From: Streptomyces sp. TRM68416
Lineage (GTDB): Bacteria; Actinomycetota; Actinomycetes; Streptomycetales; Streptomycetaceae
DNA: 64,000 bases
Assembly (NCBI RefSeq): GCF_014596915.1
Contig: NZ_JACVWU010000002.1
Location: 372,001-436,000 of the forward strand
Direction: 5' to 3'
The notes below the pieces were generated by a model. The model did no database searches and had not been told where the DNA came from. It saw only the letters and a program-made list of their open reading frames with translations. Of this stretch, positions 26,001 to 34,229 are shown one piece after another. The translations under genes and the position numbers were made by a program. The number at the start of each line of letters is the position of its first letter. Within the stretch, counting starts at the first letter, position 1.

Positions 26001-28380
26001 CCTCGGGCACCACGATCCCGTCCCCCACCCCGATCGACATCCCCGGATACGTCCGCACCCCCTCGTGCGGATTCCACGCCGCCCACCGCACCCGCCACGG
26101 GAGTTGTCCCTCCCCCGTGTCGCACGAGTCGGCCAGCGTGTGCGCCCTGCGGCACACGGCTGCCAGCCGCAGCCGGGCCCGCGACTCGGGGTCGGGGTCC
26201 GCTCCGCCGCGTTCGCGCAGCGTGCGCTCCAGGTCGCGCAGGGCCTGCCCCGCCCGGCGCCCCTCCGCCGTCCGCAACTCCGGCAGCGCGGCCAGCAGTT
26301 GGCCCGGCTCGGAGCCGAGCACGAACCGCGCGTCCTGCACCAGCGGGTCCAGCACCCCGCCCTCCCCCGCGTGCAGCGCCAAGTACCGCCACACATAGGG
26401 GTGTTCGACGTCCCGCAGCACCTCCGTCACCGTCCGCTGGACCTGCTCCGCGTCCCGGCCCTCCCGCAAGTACTCGATCAGCGCCCGGTGGTACACCCGG
26501 TACACCGAGCCGCCGTCCTCCACGCTCTCCACGACGTACGAGCCGGCCGCCTGCCGCAGCCATACGACGTCCTCGTCGCCGTAGGGCCGCCCGGTGATCG
26601 CCGAGGCCAGCCGGGGCCACACGCCCGCCCAGGGCAGGCCCGCGCCCTGGGCGTAGGCGAGCGGGAGGAGGAGGTCGCGGGCGCGGGAGGCCTCCGGGCC
26701 CAGCCGCTGCGTGAGGTCCCGTTCCATCGCCTCGCCCGGCAGCCGCGGGAGTTCCTCGCGCCACTGCCGGTCGTACGGGTCCGGCGGACACGGTTCGCGG
26801 GCGATCGTGAGGGCGGTGATGCGGGCCACCAGGAAGGAGCGGCCCGCGGCCTCCGCGACCGCCTCGGCAAGGGCGTCCAGCAGCTGCGGCTGCCAGGCGG
26901 AGCCCTGCGCGGACAGCAGCTTGCGGACGTAGGCGCGGACGGCGGCGGGGTCGCCGTAGCGCTCGGAGTCGAGGTCGATGCGCGGGGCAGCGGCGGGCAG
27001 GCGGCGGGCGATGTGCGGGCGGGCGCCGACCAACAGGCGGAGCGGCAGGCGGCGTTCGGGGTCGGTGAGCGGGGTGATCAGTTCGTCGACGGCCTCGTGC
27101 GGGACCAGGGCCTCGTCCAGGGAGTCGATGAGGACCACCAGCGGGGACGTCCGCGTCTGGAGGTGGGCCGTCAGCGCGCCCAGCGACTGCGCCGCGCAGC
27201 CCGCCGCCGCGGACAGGGCGTCCAGGAGCTGCCGGGTGGAGAGGTGACTGGCGTTGATCCGCTCGTCGACCGCGCCCGGGGCGGGCAGGGTGTCGGGCAG
27301 TCCGGCGCGCGGCACCGATGCCGTACGGACGGGGTCGGTGAGGACCGCGACCAGCCCGAGCAGGGAGGACTTGCCGGAGCCGGGGTCGCCCGTCACCACG
27401 CACAGCCGGTCGTCCGCGCGCTCCGGTGCGAGCCACCCCGTGACGTCGCCGATCGCCGCGTGCCGCCCGGTGAAGTTCCAGACGTCCTCGGTCGGTACGT
27501 CCGTGCCGCGCGCCCTCGGCAGGAAGAAGCCCCGCATGTCCTGCTCCCGGGCGTCCCGTTCGCGCGCCCCGAGCTCCACGATCCGGTCGATCTCCTCCAG
27601 CCGCAGTCCGTCGGTGTCCGGGATGTGGCGCGGGTTGGGCAGGAAGGCGGGGATGCGGCCGGTGGCGTGGGCGAGCGACCACACCGGGCGTTGGGCGTGC
27701 GGGACTTCGGGGTCGCTGCGGATGGCCGCCATGACGTGTTCGAGGCTGATGTGGGCGGGGGCGTGCCCGGCCGTGGCCTGGCGGCGTACCGCCCGGTCGA
27801 AGGCCGAGGACAGGGCGCCGGTGTAGGTCTCCTCCTTGCGGCGGGAGGAGGAGACGAGGACCAGGCCGGTGCTGCCGTGCTCGGTGACCGGCTCCCGGAA
27901 CCGGCGGGCCTCCAGGGCCGCGCGCAGGGCGGTGTCGGCGCCCTCCTCGGCGTAGCAGGCGTCGATGAGGACCAGCAGCCGCTCGACGGCGGTGTCCTCC
28001 CAGAGGTGGGCGACCAGCTCCTCGGTGGGCAGGGCGGTGCCGCGCAGGTCGCGGGCGTCGCTGTCGTGCAGCAACAGGTAGTGCAGGCCGCTGTGTTCGG
28101 CGGTGACGCCGTGCGTGGCGAGGTAGAGCACGACGTAGTCGTCCGGGCGGCGGTCGGGTGCTCTGGCGAACTGGCGCAGGGCGGACAGGAGTTGGCCACG
28201 GGTCGGGTTCAGGCCCACGGCGGCGCCGCGCGCGTAGCCCAGCTCCCCCAGGAACAGCTCCTCCATCCGGCGTACGTCGTCGGCGAGTTCGGGTCGCTCC
28301 GCCTCGGGGTGCGCCGTCACGTCCGTGACGGCGGTGGCGATCAGATAGCGGCGGGCGGCCGTCTCAGAGGCCGCAGCCAT
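23008..28380 (-). CDS. caspase-like protease / STAND-type NTPase / WD40 protein
   Basis: A 1790-residue protein. Residues about 10-235 are a peptidase C14 (caspase-like) domain with catalytic His90 in YLATHGVTA and Cys142 in LIDACYAEEG. A P-loop NTPase follows: Walker A GDPGSGKSS (331-339) and Walker B PLVVLIDSLDEA (413-424), with helical repeats to about 750. The C-terminal 800 residues form beta-propeller repeats of WD40 type (for example GHEGAVTHIDLATG and LVTAGADHTVRLSS). Such proteins are thought to keep an effector protease silent until the sensor and NTPase switch it on. It overlaps the upstream alpha/beta hydrolase gene by 17 bp, so the two are translated together. The trigger is unknown. 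Confidence 0.88.
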   Translation of the reverse strand: MAAASETAARRYLIATAVTDVTAHPEAERPELADDVRRMEELFLGELGYARGAAVGLNPTRGQLLSALRQFARAPDRRPDDYVVLYLATHGVTAEHSGLHYLLLHDSDARDLRGTALPTEELVAHLWEDTAVERLLVLIDACYAEEGADTALRAALEARRFREPVTEHGSTGLVLVSSSRRKEETYTGALSSAFDRAVRRQATAGHAPAHISLEHVMAAIRSDPEVPHAQRPVWSLAHATGRIPAFLPNPRHIPDTDGLRLEEIDRIVELGARERDAREQDMRGFFLPRARGTDVPTEDVWNFTGRHAAIGDVTGWLAPERADDRLCVVTGDPGSGKSSLLGLVAVLTDPVRTASVPRAGLPDTLPAPGAVDERINASHLSTRQLLDALSAAAGCAAQSLGALTAHLQTRTSPLVVLIDSLDEALVPHEAVDELITPLTDPERRLPLRLLVGARPHIARRLPAAAPRIDLDSERYGDPAAVRAYVRKLLSAQGSAWQPQLLDALAEAVAEAAGRSFLVARITALTIAREPCPPDPYDRQWREELPRLPGEAMERDLTQRLGPEASRARDLLLPLAYAQGAGLPWAGVWPRLASAITGRPYGDEDVVWLRQAAGSYVVESVEDGGSVYRVYHRALIEYLREGRDAEQVQRTVTEVLRDVEHPYVWRYLALHAGEGGVLDPLVQDARFVLGSEPGQLLAALPELRTAEGRRAGQALRDLERTLRERGGADPDPESRARLRLAAVCRRAHTLADSCDTGEGQLPWRVRWAAWNPHEGVRTYPGMSIGVGDGIVVPEAGGAEFLDLMAPQGATWHDLPAGSVGLPDRTRIEWSGPTLTAPPQLPGVAAAMWAEPEVEVARRRRELWSGYVRLLHLWNTRGRQTYVLPPSPDLDYEPERRRPDMPEQLVVVAAADRTPAAAVLRFRGGHVLVHTLGQGGRRYPPLTRRQRRDLYSWEIERWEERADWLSALVPSAITPAGLGTRVTVCAAPAGLPAMSYLLGYGDGSVGRFEWPVDPGNRVTTGHEGAVTHIDLATGHPQGSLLVTAGADHTVRLSSLSTGAPVRTLLTGGHPVASLAVRRVGRQWIVAVVTSDGQLHRIDLDSARPIGLPLRVDAGPDVRLAVFDLGPHACVSVQGDTRGLQLYDLVTGDRLGGQVLRHSAAAVCRAGGTVCVGGSDGIVRFWPTPHAADSVDVTAHDGRVLALGEIRGPTGAPALVSVGEDYQIRCWDLARRNELWRRRVLDRGRWQVPLLGCATTGRTADGRDYVATGEYGGRVRILVLRDGLPVAEQEFTVPDIVTALTTGRVRDRDVLVVGTDTGRIVCWDVGAARMYVYGPSPEVPVWAAALALAPDGSGRLAVGGQDGTVREWSLPTCRPLGPPRRAHQGGVCGLAYTATGLVGFGTDHRLVSYADGWERRLPESAASLHATEDGLLCGDSVGQVWSMTDTAEGRRMAEALDAVRPVSAIAAVPRGDGLAVVVGAADGSLQVRDGERGELVRRLRPVDHSGVEQLACVAWRSPGRAVRPLLFSRSERGLLEYWDFGTGGTVAAAGKPLVTPVPHHHAGARLAVLPDGTGAQSLLSVHVGARLSIHDVARGPLPDQPCWTWGDGDVEGTEPHLVRCAGRLLVLLPFRYEVVRVLDTTTRRWTSVWLRGDGLIRAFTLDAPGGDELLLIGAYRARVVPWNGLRRRFTTPGEEPPRHRTPERRWLPDRRPAPEPPVTHEYEMPVFAEHAALLPGGGTYAVGDHTTLTVLGTHDGKVHRTVDLPSPCTALTVAPTGELVVGTRNGPILFDRL

Positions 28381-29206
28381 CGGTCACCGCCCGGCCGGCC
28401 TGCGGGGTGTCGAGGTAGCGGGTCGCGTCGTGGGCCCGGCTGCCGTTGTGGACGAGGTGGCATGCCACGCGGTCGCCGAAGAGCGGGCGCAGGTCCTTCA
28501 CCAGGGCCACGACGTCGCCCTCGTCGGCGATGTTCGTCCACGCGTCGACCCCGCCGGGCCAGGCGCCCGGCTCGGGCAGCCGGTCGTAGACGAGGTGACG
28601 GATGCCGAGCGGCGATCCCAGGGTGAGCAGGGCGCGCACCGGCCAGTCGGGGTGGGCGCACAGTGCCTCGTAGGCGACGACGCTGCCGAGGGAGTGGCCG
28701 ACGACGACCCGGGTGCGGTCGGTGACCGCGGCCGCGACGCGCTCCTGTACGGCGCCTCGCACGGCCGGGTCGCACAGGTAGGCGCGGACCTGTTTGAGGT
28801 CGAGGACCAGTCCGCGCAGGGCGACACCGGAGAAGAACCGGGAGCGGCTGAGGGCGTTGAGGGCGCGCTGCACCGTCTGCGGGGTGCGGACCAGGGTGCG
28901 GGCGTCGGGCGGCAGGACGGCCTCGTCGGTGCGGGCGGCCTCCGCCCACAGCGCCAGCAGGAGGTCGGCCTCGAAGCCCTCGTCGACGTCGGAGGCGGTC
29001 AGCGGCGGGTCCTGTACGGCGAGGGTGCGGCCGGGCGGCCGGAACAGGTCGCCGTAGAAGACGCAGCGGACGTCGTCCGCGGAGAGTGCCCGGGCGGCGC
29101 CCGCGCGCAGCAGGCCGTCCGCGAGCACCGGATGCCAGGCCGCGTGCAACTGCCGTTCCCCGGCGTACTGCTGACCGATCCCGTGGATGCAGACCACCCG
29201 AGCCAT
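28364..29206 (-). CDS. alpha/beta hydrolase partner of the caspase-like protein
   Basis: A 280-residue soluble protein that starts at ATG 29206 behind a run of G (GGGGGGA). Residues 4-12 are VVCIHGIGQ, the oxyanion strand of lipase-like hydrolases. The nucleophile is Ser172 in VVVGHSLGSVVAYEAL, followed by LTLGSPLGI and a plausible acid/His pair in ADEGDVVAL and CHLVHNGS. Substrate is unknown. The stop overlaps the start of the 1790-residue caspase-NTPase-WD40 gene by 17 bp. In bacterial conflict modules small enzymes of this kind often accompany a caspase sensor, so it may be a second effector or a target. That role is inference. Confidence 0.82.
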   Translation of the reverse strand: MARVVCIHGIGQQYAGERQLHAAWHPVLADGLLRAGAARALSADDVRCVFYGDLFRPPGRTLAVQDPPLTASDVDEGFEADLLLALWAEAARTDEAVLPPDARTLVRTPQTVQRALNALSRSRFFSGVALRGLVLDLKQVRAYLCDPAVRGAVQERVAAAVTDRTRVVVGHSLGSVVAYEALCAHPDWPVRALLTLGSPLGIRHLVYDRLPEPGAWPGGVDAWTNIADEGDVVALVKDLRPLFGDRVACHLVHNGSRAHDATRYLDTPQAGRAVTDGCGL

Positions 29207-29344
29207 GGCGTCCCCCCATACGCGCCTCAAGGGTCTGATCACCTTAGCAACGGGCGGTGCTCCGGACGCCGTTCGGGCCGATCCCTGTGGTCGCTGTGCG
29301 GACCGATCACCGGCGGAGGCCGGTCCCGGGCCGCCCCGGGCCGG

Positions 29345-29962
29345 TCAGTCGAGAACCCGCGCGAGATACGCCCGCAGCAGCTCCCGCGCCTCCTCGATGA
29401 TCCGTTCGTCTCCCTCCGGGGAGACCCGGAAGGCGAGGTGGACCAGGGTGTCGGCGGTTTCGACGGCGACGAGGAAGACGCGGCGCAGGTCCTCGTCGGG
29501 GGTGCGGCCGAGGTGGCCGGAGAGGAGGTCGGTGAGGCGGTCGGCGACGCGGTGGTTGGGTTCGGAGCGGCGGTCGCCGACCGGGATCTGGTTGCCGAAG
29601 TCGACGAGGGAGAACCCGGGGGCGGTCCGCTTCATCACCAGGTACTCGTCGAGTACGGCGTCCATCGCCGCGCGCCAGCCCCCGCCGCCGTCGCCCCGCA
29701 GGCGCTCGGTGACGCGCGCGGCGTAGTGCTCCAGGTTGCGCTGGGCGAGGGCGTCGGCCATCTGCCGCTTGTTGCCGAAGAAGCGGTACACGGAGCCGAT
29801 GGGGACGCCGGCGCGCTGGGCGACGGCGCGGGTGCTCAGGTCTTCGTAGCCGATCTCGTCGAGGATCTCGGCGCAGGCGTCGAGGATCCTGGTGAGCCGC
29901 TCGGCACTGCGCCGCTGCACGGGTGCGCGGCGGAGCGAGGTCGTGTGGGGCACGGGCTTCAT
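29345..29962 (-). CDS. TetR-family regulator
   Basis: A 205-residue regulator starting at ATG 29962. The helix-turn-helix covers about 18-66 (RLTRILDACAEILDEIGYEDLSTRAVAQRAGVPIGSVYRFFGNKRQMADAL). The helical ligand domain follows (DEYLVMKRTAPGFSLVDFGNQIP). No palindrome was found close to its start. Neighbours on the same strand are a lipoprotein gene upstream (64 bp) and the hydrolase/caspase operon downstream (138 bp), but a functional link is not shown. Confidence 0.82.
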   Translation of the reverse strand: MKPVPHTTSLRRAPVQRRSAERLTRILDACAEILDEIGYEDLSTRAVAQRAGVPIGSVYRFFGNKRQMADALAQRNLEHYAARVTERLRGDGGGGWRAAMDAVLDEYLVMKRTAPGFSLVDFGNQIPVGDRRSEPNHRVADRLTDLLSGHLGRTPDEDLRRVFLVAVETADTLVHLAFRVSPEGDERIIEEARELLRAYLARVLD

Positions 29963-30026
29963 GATGCCTTTCCGGAGCGGTCCGGTGAACCTTGCCCCCT
30001 GGTACGGATTCCGGTGCCCTCTGCAC

Positions 30027-30557
30027 TCATCGCGCCGTACTCCGTGCGGACGTCGGCCCGGTCCCGGACGCCGTGATGTAGGCCGTGCTCTCCACGGGCT
30101 CGCCGTCCACCGCCCACACCGTGCCGTCGTCGGCGTACAGGCGGGCCGTGACCTGGTGCGTGCCGCGGGCGACGAGCTCGGCCGGGATGCGGTACTCGGG
30201 GGTGCGCAGCCGGGTGATCAGGCGGCCGTCGAGGTAGAGGTGGGCCAGGCCCCGGCCGGCCACGGCCTCGCTCTTCGCGCCCGGCGGCGAGAAGCGGAAG
30301 TTGCGCGCGGTCAGGGTCACGGCCCAGCTGTCGTCCTCCTCGGGCTTCACCTCGATGCCGATCCTGGGGGCGCCCCTGCCGTCCACTTCGCGATAGGCGC
30401 GGCCTTCGTCGTCGGTGTCGTCGAGCAGCTTGCCCACCGGTGAGAGCGACTCGCCGTTCGGCTGTTCCTGGGTGCCACTGGAGCCGCAGCCCACGGATCC
30501 GGTCAGCAGAAGGACACAGACCGCGAGCGCGGCGATGAGGGTCCGCGTCCACGACAT
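30027..30557 (-). CDS. lipoprotein of unknown function
   Basis: A 176-residue protein starting at ATG 30557. Residues 1-24 are a lipoprotein signal peptide (MSWTRTLIAALAVCVLLLTGSVG|C) with lipobox-like GSVGC. A short Ser/Gly/Gln spacer follows, then a domain with strand-rich segments (APRIGIEVKPEED; SWAVTLTARNFRFSPPGAKSE; GLAHLYLDGRLITRL). That resembles small beta-sandwich domains seen in metal or cupredoxin-type proteins, but no ligand set is clear. It is divergent from hmgA and shares the 160-bp promoter region with it. Confidence 0.7.
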   Translation of the reverse strand: MSWTRTLIAALAVCVLLLTGSVGCGSSGTQEQPNGESLSPVGKLLDDTDDEGRAYREVDGRGAPRIGIEVKPEEDDSWAVTLTARNFRFSPPGAKSEAVAGRGLAHLYLDGRLITRLRTPEYRIPAELVARGTHQVTARLYADDGTVWAVDGEPVESTAYITASGTGPTSARSTAR

Positions 30558-30655
30558 GCCCGGGAGCGTAGAACACCGGTCCGACACTCGGATCCCCCTG
30601 GAGTCTGGTTCTCGTCCTCCGCAGTGAGGAGACCCGGGGCGGCGCCCCTGCCCTC

Positions 30656-30697
30656 TTGCACCCGCCGGGCCGCAATCCTACGGTGATCCATAGGATT
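30656..30697 (+). promoter_or_regulatory. hmgA promoter with overlapping inverted repeat
   Basis: TTGCAC (30656-30661), a 17-bp spacer and TACGGT (30679-30684) resemble a housekeeping promoter. AATCCTA (30674-30680) and TAGGATT (30691-30697) are exact inverted repeats with a 10-bp gap that straddle the -10 and likely start point. A repressor bound here would block transcription; the GntR encoded after hmgA is the obvious candidate. Confidence 0.5.
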
Positions 30698-30717
30698 CCG
30701 ACAGCAAGGGAGCGATC

Positions 30718-32133
30718 ATGAGCGACGGGGGCACTTCCGGCCCGAGCGCGTCCGAGGGCGGGAGCGGGGGCGAGCGCGGGGGCGGGGGCGGGGGCAGGAG
30801 CGGAGGCGGGAGCGAGGGCGTGCGCAAGGCCGCGGAGGCGCTGACGTATCTCTCCGGTTTCGGCAACGAGCACAGCTCCGAGGCGGTGCCCGGCGCCCTG
30901 CCCGAGGGCCGCAACTCGCCGCAGCGCGCACCTCTCGGGCTGTACGCGGAGCAGCTCAGCGGCTCCGCCTTCACCGAGCCGCGGGCGCACAACCGCCGCT
31001 CCTGGCTGTACCGGATCCGCCCGTCGGCCGCCCACCCGGCGTTCGTCCGCACGGACAACGGCGCCCTGCGCACCGCGCCCTTCGCCGAGACGGTGCCCGA
31101 CCCGAACCGGCTGCGCTGGAACCCGCTGCCCGCGCCGCCCGCGGGCACGGACTTCCTGGCCGGCCTGTGGACACTCGGCGGCAACGGCGACGCCGCCCGG
31201 CGCGCCGGCATGGCCGTGCACCTCTACCACGCCGACTCCTCCATGGAGCGCGTCTTCAGCGACGCGGACGGCGAGCTGCTGATCGTCCCGGAGCACGGCG
31301 GGCTGCTGCTGCGCACCGAGTTCGGGCTGCTGCGGGCCGAGCCGGGCGAAGTGGCGCTGGTCCCGCGCGGGGTGCGCTTCCGGGTCGAGCTGCTGGACGC
31401 GACGGCCCGCGGTTACGTCTGCGAGAACTACGGCGCCCCCTTCCGCCTCCCCGACCTCGGCCCGATCGGCGCCAACGGCCTGGCGAACGCCCGTGACTTC
31501 AGGGCTCCGACCGCCGCCTACGAGGACGTCGAGGGCCCGGTGGAGGTGGTGAACAAGTTCTGCGGCAACCTGTGGCGGGCGACGTACGGCCACTCACCGC
31601 TGGACGTCGTCGCCTGGCACGGCAATCACGTGCCGTACGTGTACGACCTGCGCCGGTTCAACGTCATCGGTTCGATCTCGTACGACCACCCGGACCCGTC
31701 GGTCTTCACGGTGCTCACCTCCCCGTCGGACACCCCCGGCCTGGCCGGCGTGGACTTCGTGGTCTTCGCGCCGCGCTGGCTGGTGGGCGAGGACACCTTC
31801 CGGCCGCCGTACTTCCACCGGAACGTGATGAGCGAGTACATGGGCCTGATCGAGGGCGCCTACGACGCCAAGGCTGCCGGTTCGGGGGGCTTCGTGCCCG
31901 GCGGCGGGTCGTTGCACAACATGATGTCGGCGCACGGGCCGGACCGGGAGACCTTCGACCGGGCGTCGGCCGCCGAGCTGCGGCCGCAGAAGGTGGACGA
32001 CGGGCTGGCGTTCATGTTCGAGACGCGGTGGCCGGTGACGCTGACCGCGCAGGCGGCGGGGGCGGAGCACCTGCAGCCGCGCTACGACGACGTCTGGGAG
32101 GGCCTCGAACGGCACTTCCGCCCGTTGCACTGA
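30718..32133 (+). CDS. hmgA: homogentisate 1,2-dioxygenase
   Basis: A 471-residue enzyme that opens the ring of homogentisate to maleylacetoacetate in tyrosine/phenylalanine breakdown. The core begins [21 protein letters not shown] and runs with family landmarks such as HAFV-type Tyr/His segments, [36 protein letters not shown] and [15 protein letters not shown], which hold the iron-ligand His and Glu residues. Core length fits the family. The first 35 residues are an odd Gly/Ser/Arg low-complexity leader encoded by repeated GGGGGC; a later GTG at 30820 could be the true start. The GGGAG site favours ATG 30718. A GntR gene follows 26 bp downstream. Confidence 0.95.
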   Translation: MSDGGTSGPSASEGGSGGERGGGGGGRSGGGSEGVRKAAEALTYLSGFGNEHSSEAVPGALPEGRNSPQRAPLGLYAEQLSGSAFTEPRAHNRRSWLYRIRPSAAHPAFVRTDNGALRTAPFAETVPDPNRLRWNPLPAPPAGTDFLAGLWTLGGNGDAARRAGMAVHLYHADSSMERVFSDADGELLIVPEHGGLLLRTEFGLLRAEPGEVALVPRGVRFRVELLDATARGYVCENYGAPFRLPDLGPIGANGLANARDFRAPTAAYEDVEGPVEVVNKFCGNLWRATYGHSPLDVVAWHGNHVPYVYDLRRFNVIGSISYDHPDPSVFTVLTSPSDTPGLAGVDFVVFAPRWLVGEDTFRPPYFHRNVMSEYMGLIEGAYDAKAAGSGGFVPGGGSLHNMMSAHGPDRETFDRASAAELRPQKVDDGLAFMFETRWPVTLTAQAAGAEHLQPRYDDVWEGLERHFRPLH

Positions 32134-32159
32134 ACGAAGCCGACCTGTACGGATAGCGC

Positions 32160-32906
32160 GTGACCTCCTTCGCCCCGGACTCGATCGTCCTGAACCGCAA
32201 ACTGCCGCTCTGGTATCAGGTGTCGCAGTCGCTGCGCGCCTCGATACTGGGCCGCCGGCCGCAGGATCCGCTGCGGCTGCCGACCGAGGAGCAGCTGGCC
32301 GGGCACTACGGCGTGAGCGTGCTGACCATGCGGCAGGCGCTGAAGGAACTGGAGGACGAGGGGCTGATCACCCGCCACCGCCGCCGGGGCACGTTCATCG
32401 AGCCGCATGTGCGGCGGGGCGCGCCCGTACGGCTGCTCGGCTCGGTGGACGCGATCGTGGCCCAGCAGTCGGGCATGGTGACGGAGCTGCTCGACCACGG
32501 CAAGGCGGCGGTGCCGCCCGAACTGGCCGAGCACTTCCCCGACCTCGGGGAGGTGGCGACGTACCACCGGCTGCGCAGCGACGAGAAGACGGGCGAGCCG
32601 ACGAACCACGCGCGCAACTGGGTGCGTCCCGAGTTCGCGGCGCGGGTCGATCCCGCGGACCTGGAGCAGTGGCCGATGACGAAGGTGCTGCGGGACGTCG
32701 TCGGGGCGGACATCGGCCGCATCACGGACACGGTCTCGGCGCGGCTGGCGAACCCGGAGACGGCACGCCTGCTCGACGTGCCCCTGCTGAGTCCGATCCT
32801 GCACTACACGGGCGTCACGTACGACACGGACGGGCGGGTGCTGGACGTGGCGGAGATCCACTATCGGGGGGACCGGTTCTCGTTCACGGTGACGCTGGAT
32901 GCGTGA
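32160..32906 (+). CDS. GntR/HutC-family regulator
   Basis: A 248-residue regulator starting at GTG 32160. The N-terminal winged helix (about 10-78) contains LPLWYQVSQSLRASIL, LPTEEQLAGHYGVSVLTMRQALKELEDEGLI and RRRGTFIEP. The rest is a UTRA ligand domain (VRLLGSVDAIVAQ; NPETARLLDVPLLSPILHYTGVTYDTDGRVLDVAEIHYRGDRFSFTV). It lies 26 bp after hmgA and is likely co-transcribed. Repression of hmgA through the inverted repeat at 30674-30697 is a reasonable inference; an aromatic catabolite would be the inducer. Confidence 0.88.
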   Translation: MTSFAPDSIVLNRKLPLWYQVSQSLRASILGRRPQDPLRLPTEEQLAGHYGVSVLTMRQALKELEDEGLITRHRRRGTFIEPHVRRGAPVRLLGSVDAIVAQQSGMVTELLDHGKAAVPPELAEHFPDLGEVATYHRLRSDEKTGEPTNHARNWVRPEFAARVDPADLEQWPMTKVLRDVVGADIGRITDTVSARLANPETARLLDVPLLSPILHYTGVTYDTDGRVLDVAEIHYRGDRFSFTVTLDA

Positions 32907-32969
32907 GCGCTCCGCTGGGGGCCGTGATGTGTTGTCGTTCGGCTGCGGGCCGTCCGTGGCTGGTCGCTC

Positions 32970-33054
32970 CCCCACGCTCGGCTTCGCTCGCGCGGGGGGA
33001 CCCCCATCGCGGCGGAGCCGCATATCGACACAGCCCCGCGCCCCTTTGGGGCGC
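32970..33054. repeat. dispersed hairpin repeat after the GntR gene
   Basis: The copy includes GGCGGAGCCGCATAT, CAGCCCCGCGCCCC and a perfect 7-bp stem GCGCCCC/GGGGCGC with TTT loop at 33038-33054. It fills most of the 191-bp gap and probably terminates the hmgA-gntR transcript. Confidence 0.6.
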
Positions 33055-33098
33055 TCCCCTGAACCGGCGTTACAGGCACGACGACGTACCATGCCCGC

Positions 33099-34229
33099 GT
33101 GACGCTCGACGACGCTCCGCTCCTGGCGGACCTCATGCCGTGGTCCGTCGCACCGCTTCGGCTGGGCCGGGGGTGGCCGACGGGCCCCGACGCCGCCTGT
33201 CTGAGGGCCCGCTGGGACGCCTTCGTCAAGGCCGAGGGGCCGGACCGGGAGGCGCTGCTCGAACCGACCCGCTCGCGCACCCTGCACTCGGCGGTGGCCC
33301 AACTGCCGGGCGGCTCGGGCGGTACGGAGAAGCTGGCCCGCGCCTCGGGCCCGTGCCCGGAACCCGTACGGGTGCTGCGGGCGCCCTTCGACGAGCAGTG
33401 GCTGATCCCCGACCACCGTCTGATCGACGCGGCCCGGCCGGAGTTGTGGCGGGTGGCGGACGACCACCAGGTGTTCCTGGTGGAGACGGACGACGGGGTG
33501 CTCGCCACCTCCGCCCTCCCCCTCCTGCGTCCGGGCCGCATCCGCCCGCTGCACCGCCGCCCCGGCGGGACGGAGCCCAATCTGGCGCCGGGCCTGCTGG
33601 ACCACCTGACCGCCCGCCTCGGCCTGCCCGTCACCCCCGCCGACGTACTGGCCTGGGTGCTGACGGCCACCGGCCCCGGCCTCGCCGTCCCCCTCACCGA
33701 GGACCCCGAACTCTGGACGCACGGCGTCGAGTCGGGCCACCGCACCCTCTGGCTCATGCGCCGCAACGGCGAGCGCCCCAGACTCCCCGGCGGCCGCCGC
33801 CCCTACGTCCGCGCCCCGCTCCCGAGCCGCCCGCTGACCCTCCACTACGAGCGCGAGGAGGAGACCCTGTACCTCGACGAGGGCCGCATCTCCCCGGTCC
33901 CGCCCGAGGCCTGGGACTACGAGGTGGGCGGCGTCCGGGTCCTGGAGGAGTGGTTCACGGCCCGCACGGCAGAGCCTGCGGAGCCGGGCACGCTGGCGGC
34001 GATCCGCCCGACGGCCTGGCCGCAGGCCTGGACCTCGGAACTGCTGGAACTCATCACGGTCCTGGCCCTGTTGGCGGCCGGCCGGGAGGACCTGACGGTG
34101 ACGCGCCCGATCACGGCGGCCGACCTGACCGCGGCAGGCGTGCTGCCGGTCCCGGACGCGGCACGCAGGCCGGCCTCGGTGCTGGACCACCACGAGGAGG
34201 GTCCGGAGGGCCAGTTCACGCTCATCTGA
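33099..34229 (+). CDS. orphan type-ISP restriction enzyme specificity-domain protein
   Basis: A 376-residue protein starting at GTG 33099. The sequence reads like the C-terminal target-recognition domain of type ISP restriction-modification enzymes (LlaBIII type). Conserved pieces are LMPWSVAPLRLGRGWPTGPDAACLRARWDAF, TRSRTLHSAVAQLPG, FDEQWLIPDHRLIDAARPELWRVAD and ARPTAWP-like WTSELLELITVLALL near the end. No helicase, nuclease or methyltransferase motifs (no GxG, NPPY or DExH) are present, and none are encoded nearby. Streptomyces genomes carry such stand-alone copies. Whether it still binds DNA is unknown. Assignment rests on remembered family sequence, so a database check would help. Confidence 0.65.
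   Translation: MTLDDAPLLADLMPWSVAPLRLGRGWPTGPDAACLRARWDAFVKAEGPDREALLEPTRSRTLHSAVAQLPGGSGGTEKLARASGPCPEPVRVLRAPFDEQWLIPDHRLIDAARPELWRVADDHQVFLVETDDGVLATSALPLLRPGRIRPLHRRPGGTEPNLAPGLLDHLTARLGLPVTPADVLAWVLTATGPGLAVPLTEDPELWTHGVESGHRTLWLMRRNGERPRLPGGRRPYVRAPLPSRPLTLHYEREEETLYLDEGRISPVPPEAWDYEVGGVRVLEEWFTARTAEPAEPGTLAAIRPTAWPQAWTSELLELITVLALLAAGREDLTVTRPITAADLTAAGVLPVPDAARRPASVLDHHEEGPEGQFTLI

Noticed and set aside
23432..27682. Long alternate frame in the caspase-NTPase gene
   Set aside because: Shadow frame, Arg/Pro/Gly-rich; the overlapping frame holds all recognised motifs.
23863..28626. Plus-strand frame of 1587 codons opposite the caspase gene
   Set aside because: Antisense shadow produced by high third-position GC, no domains.
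29187..29726. Plus-strand frame of 179 codons opposite the TetR gene
   Set aside because: Antisense to a clear TetR helix-turn-helix gene.
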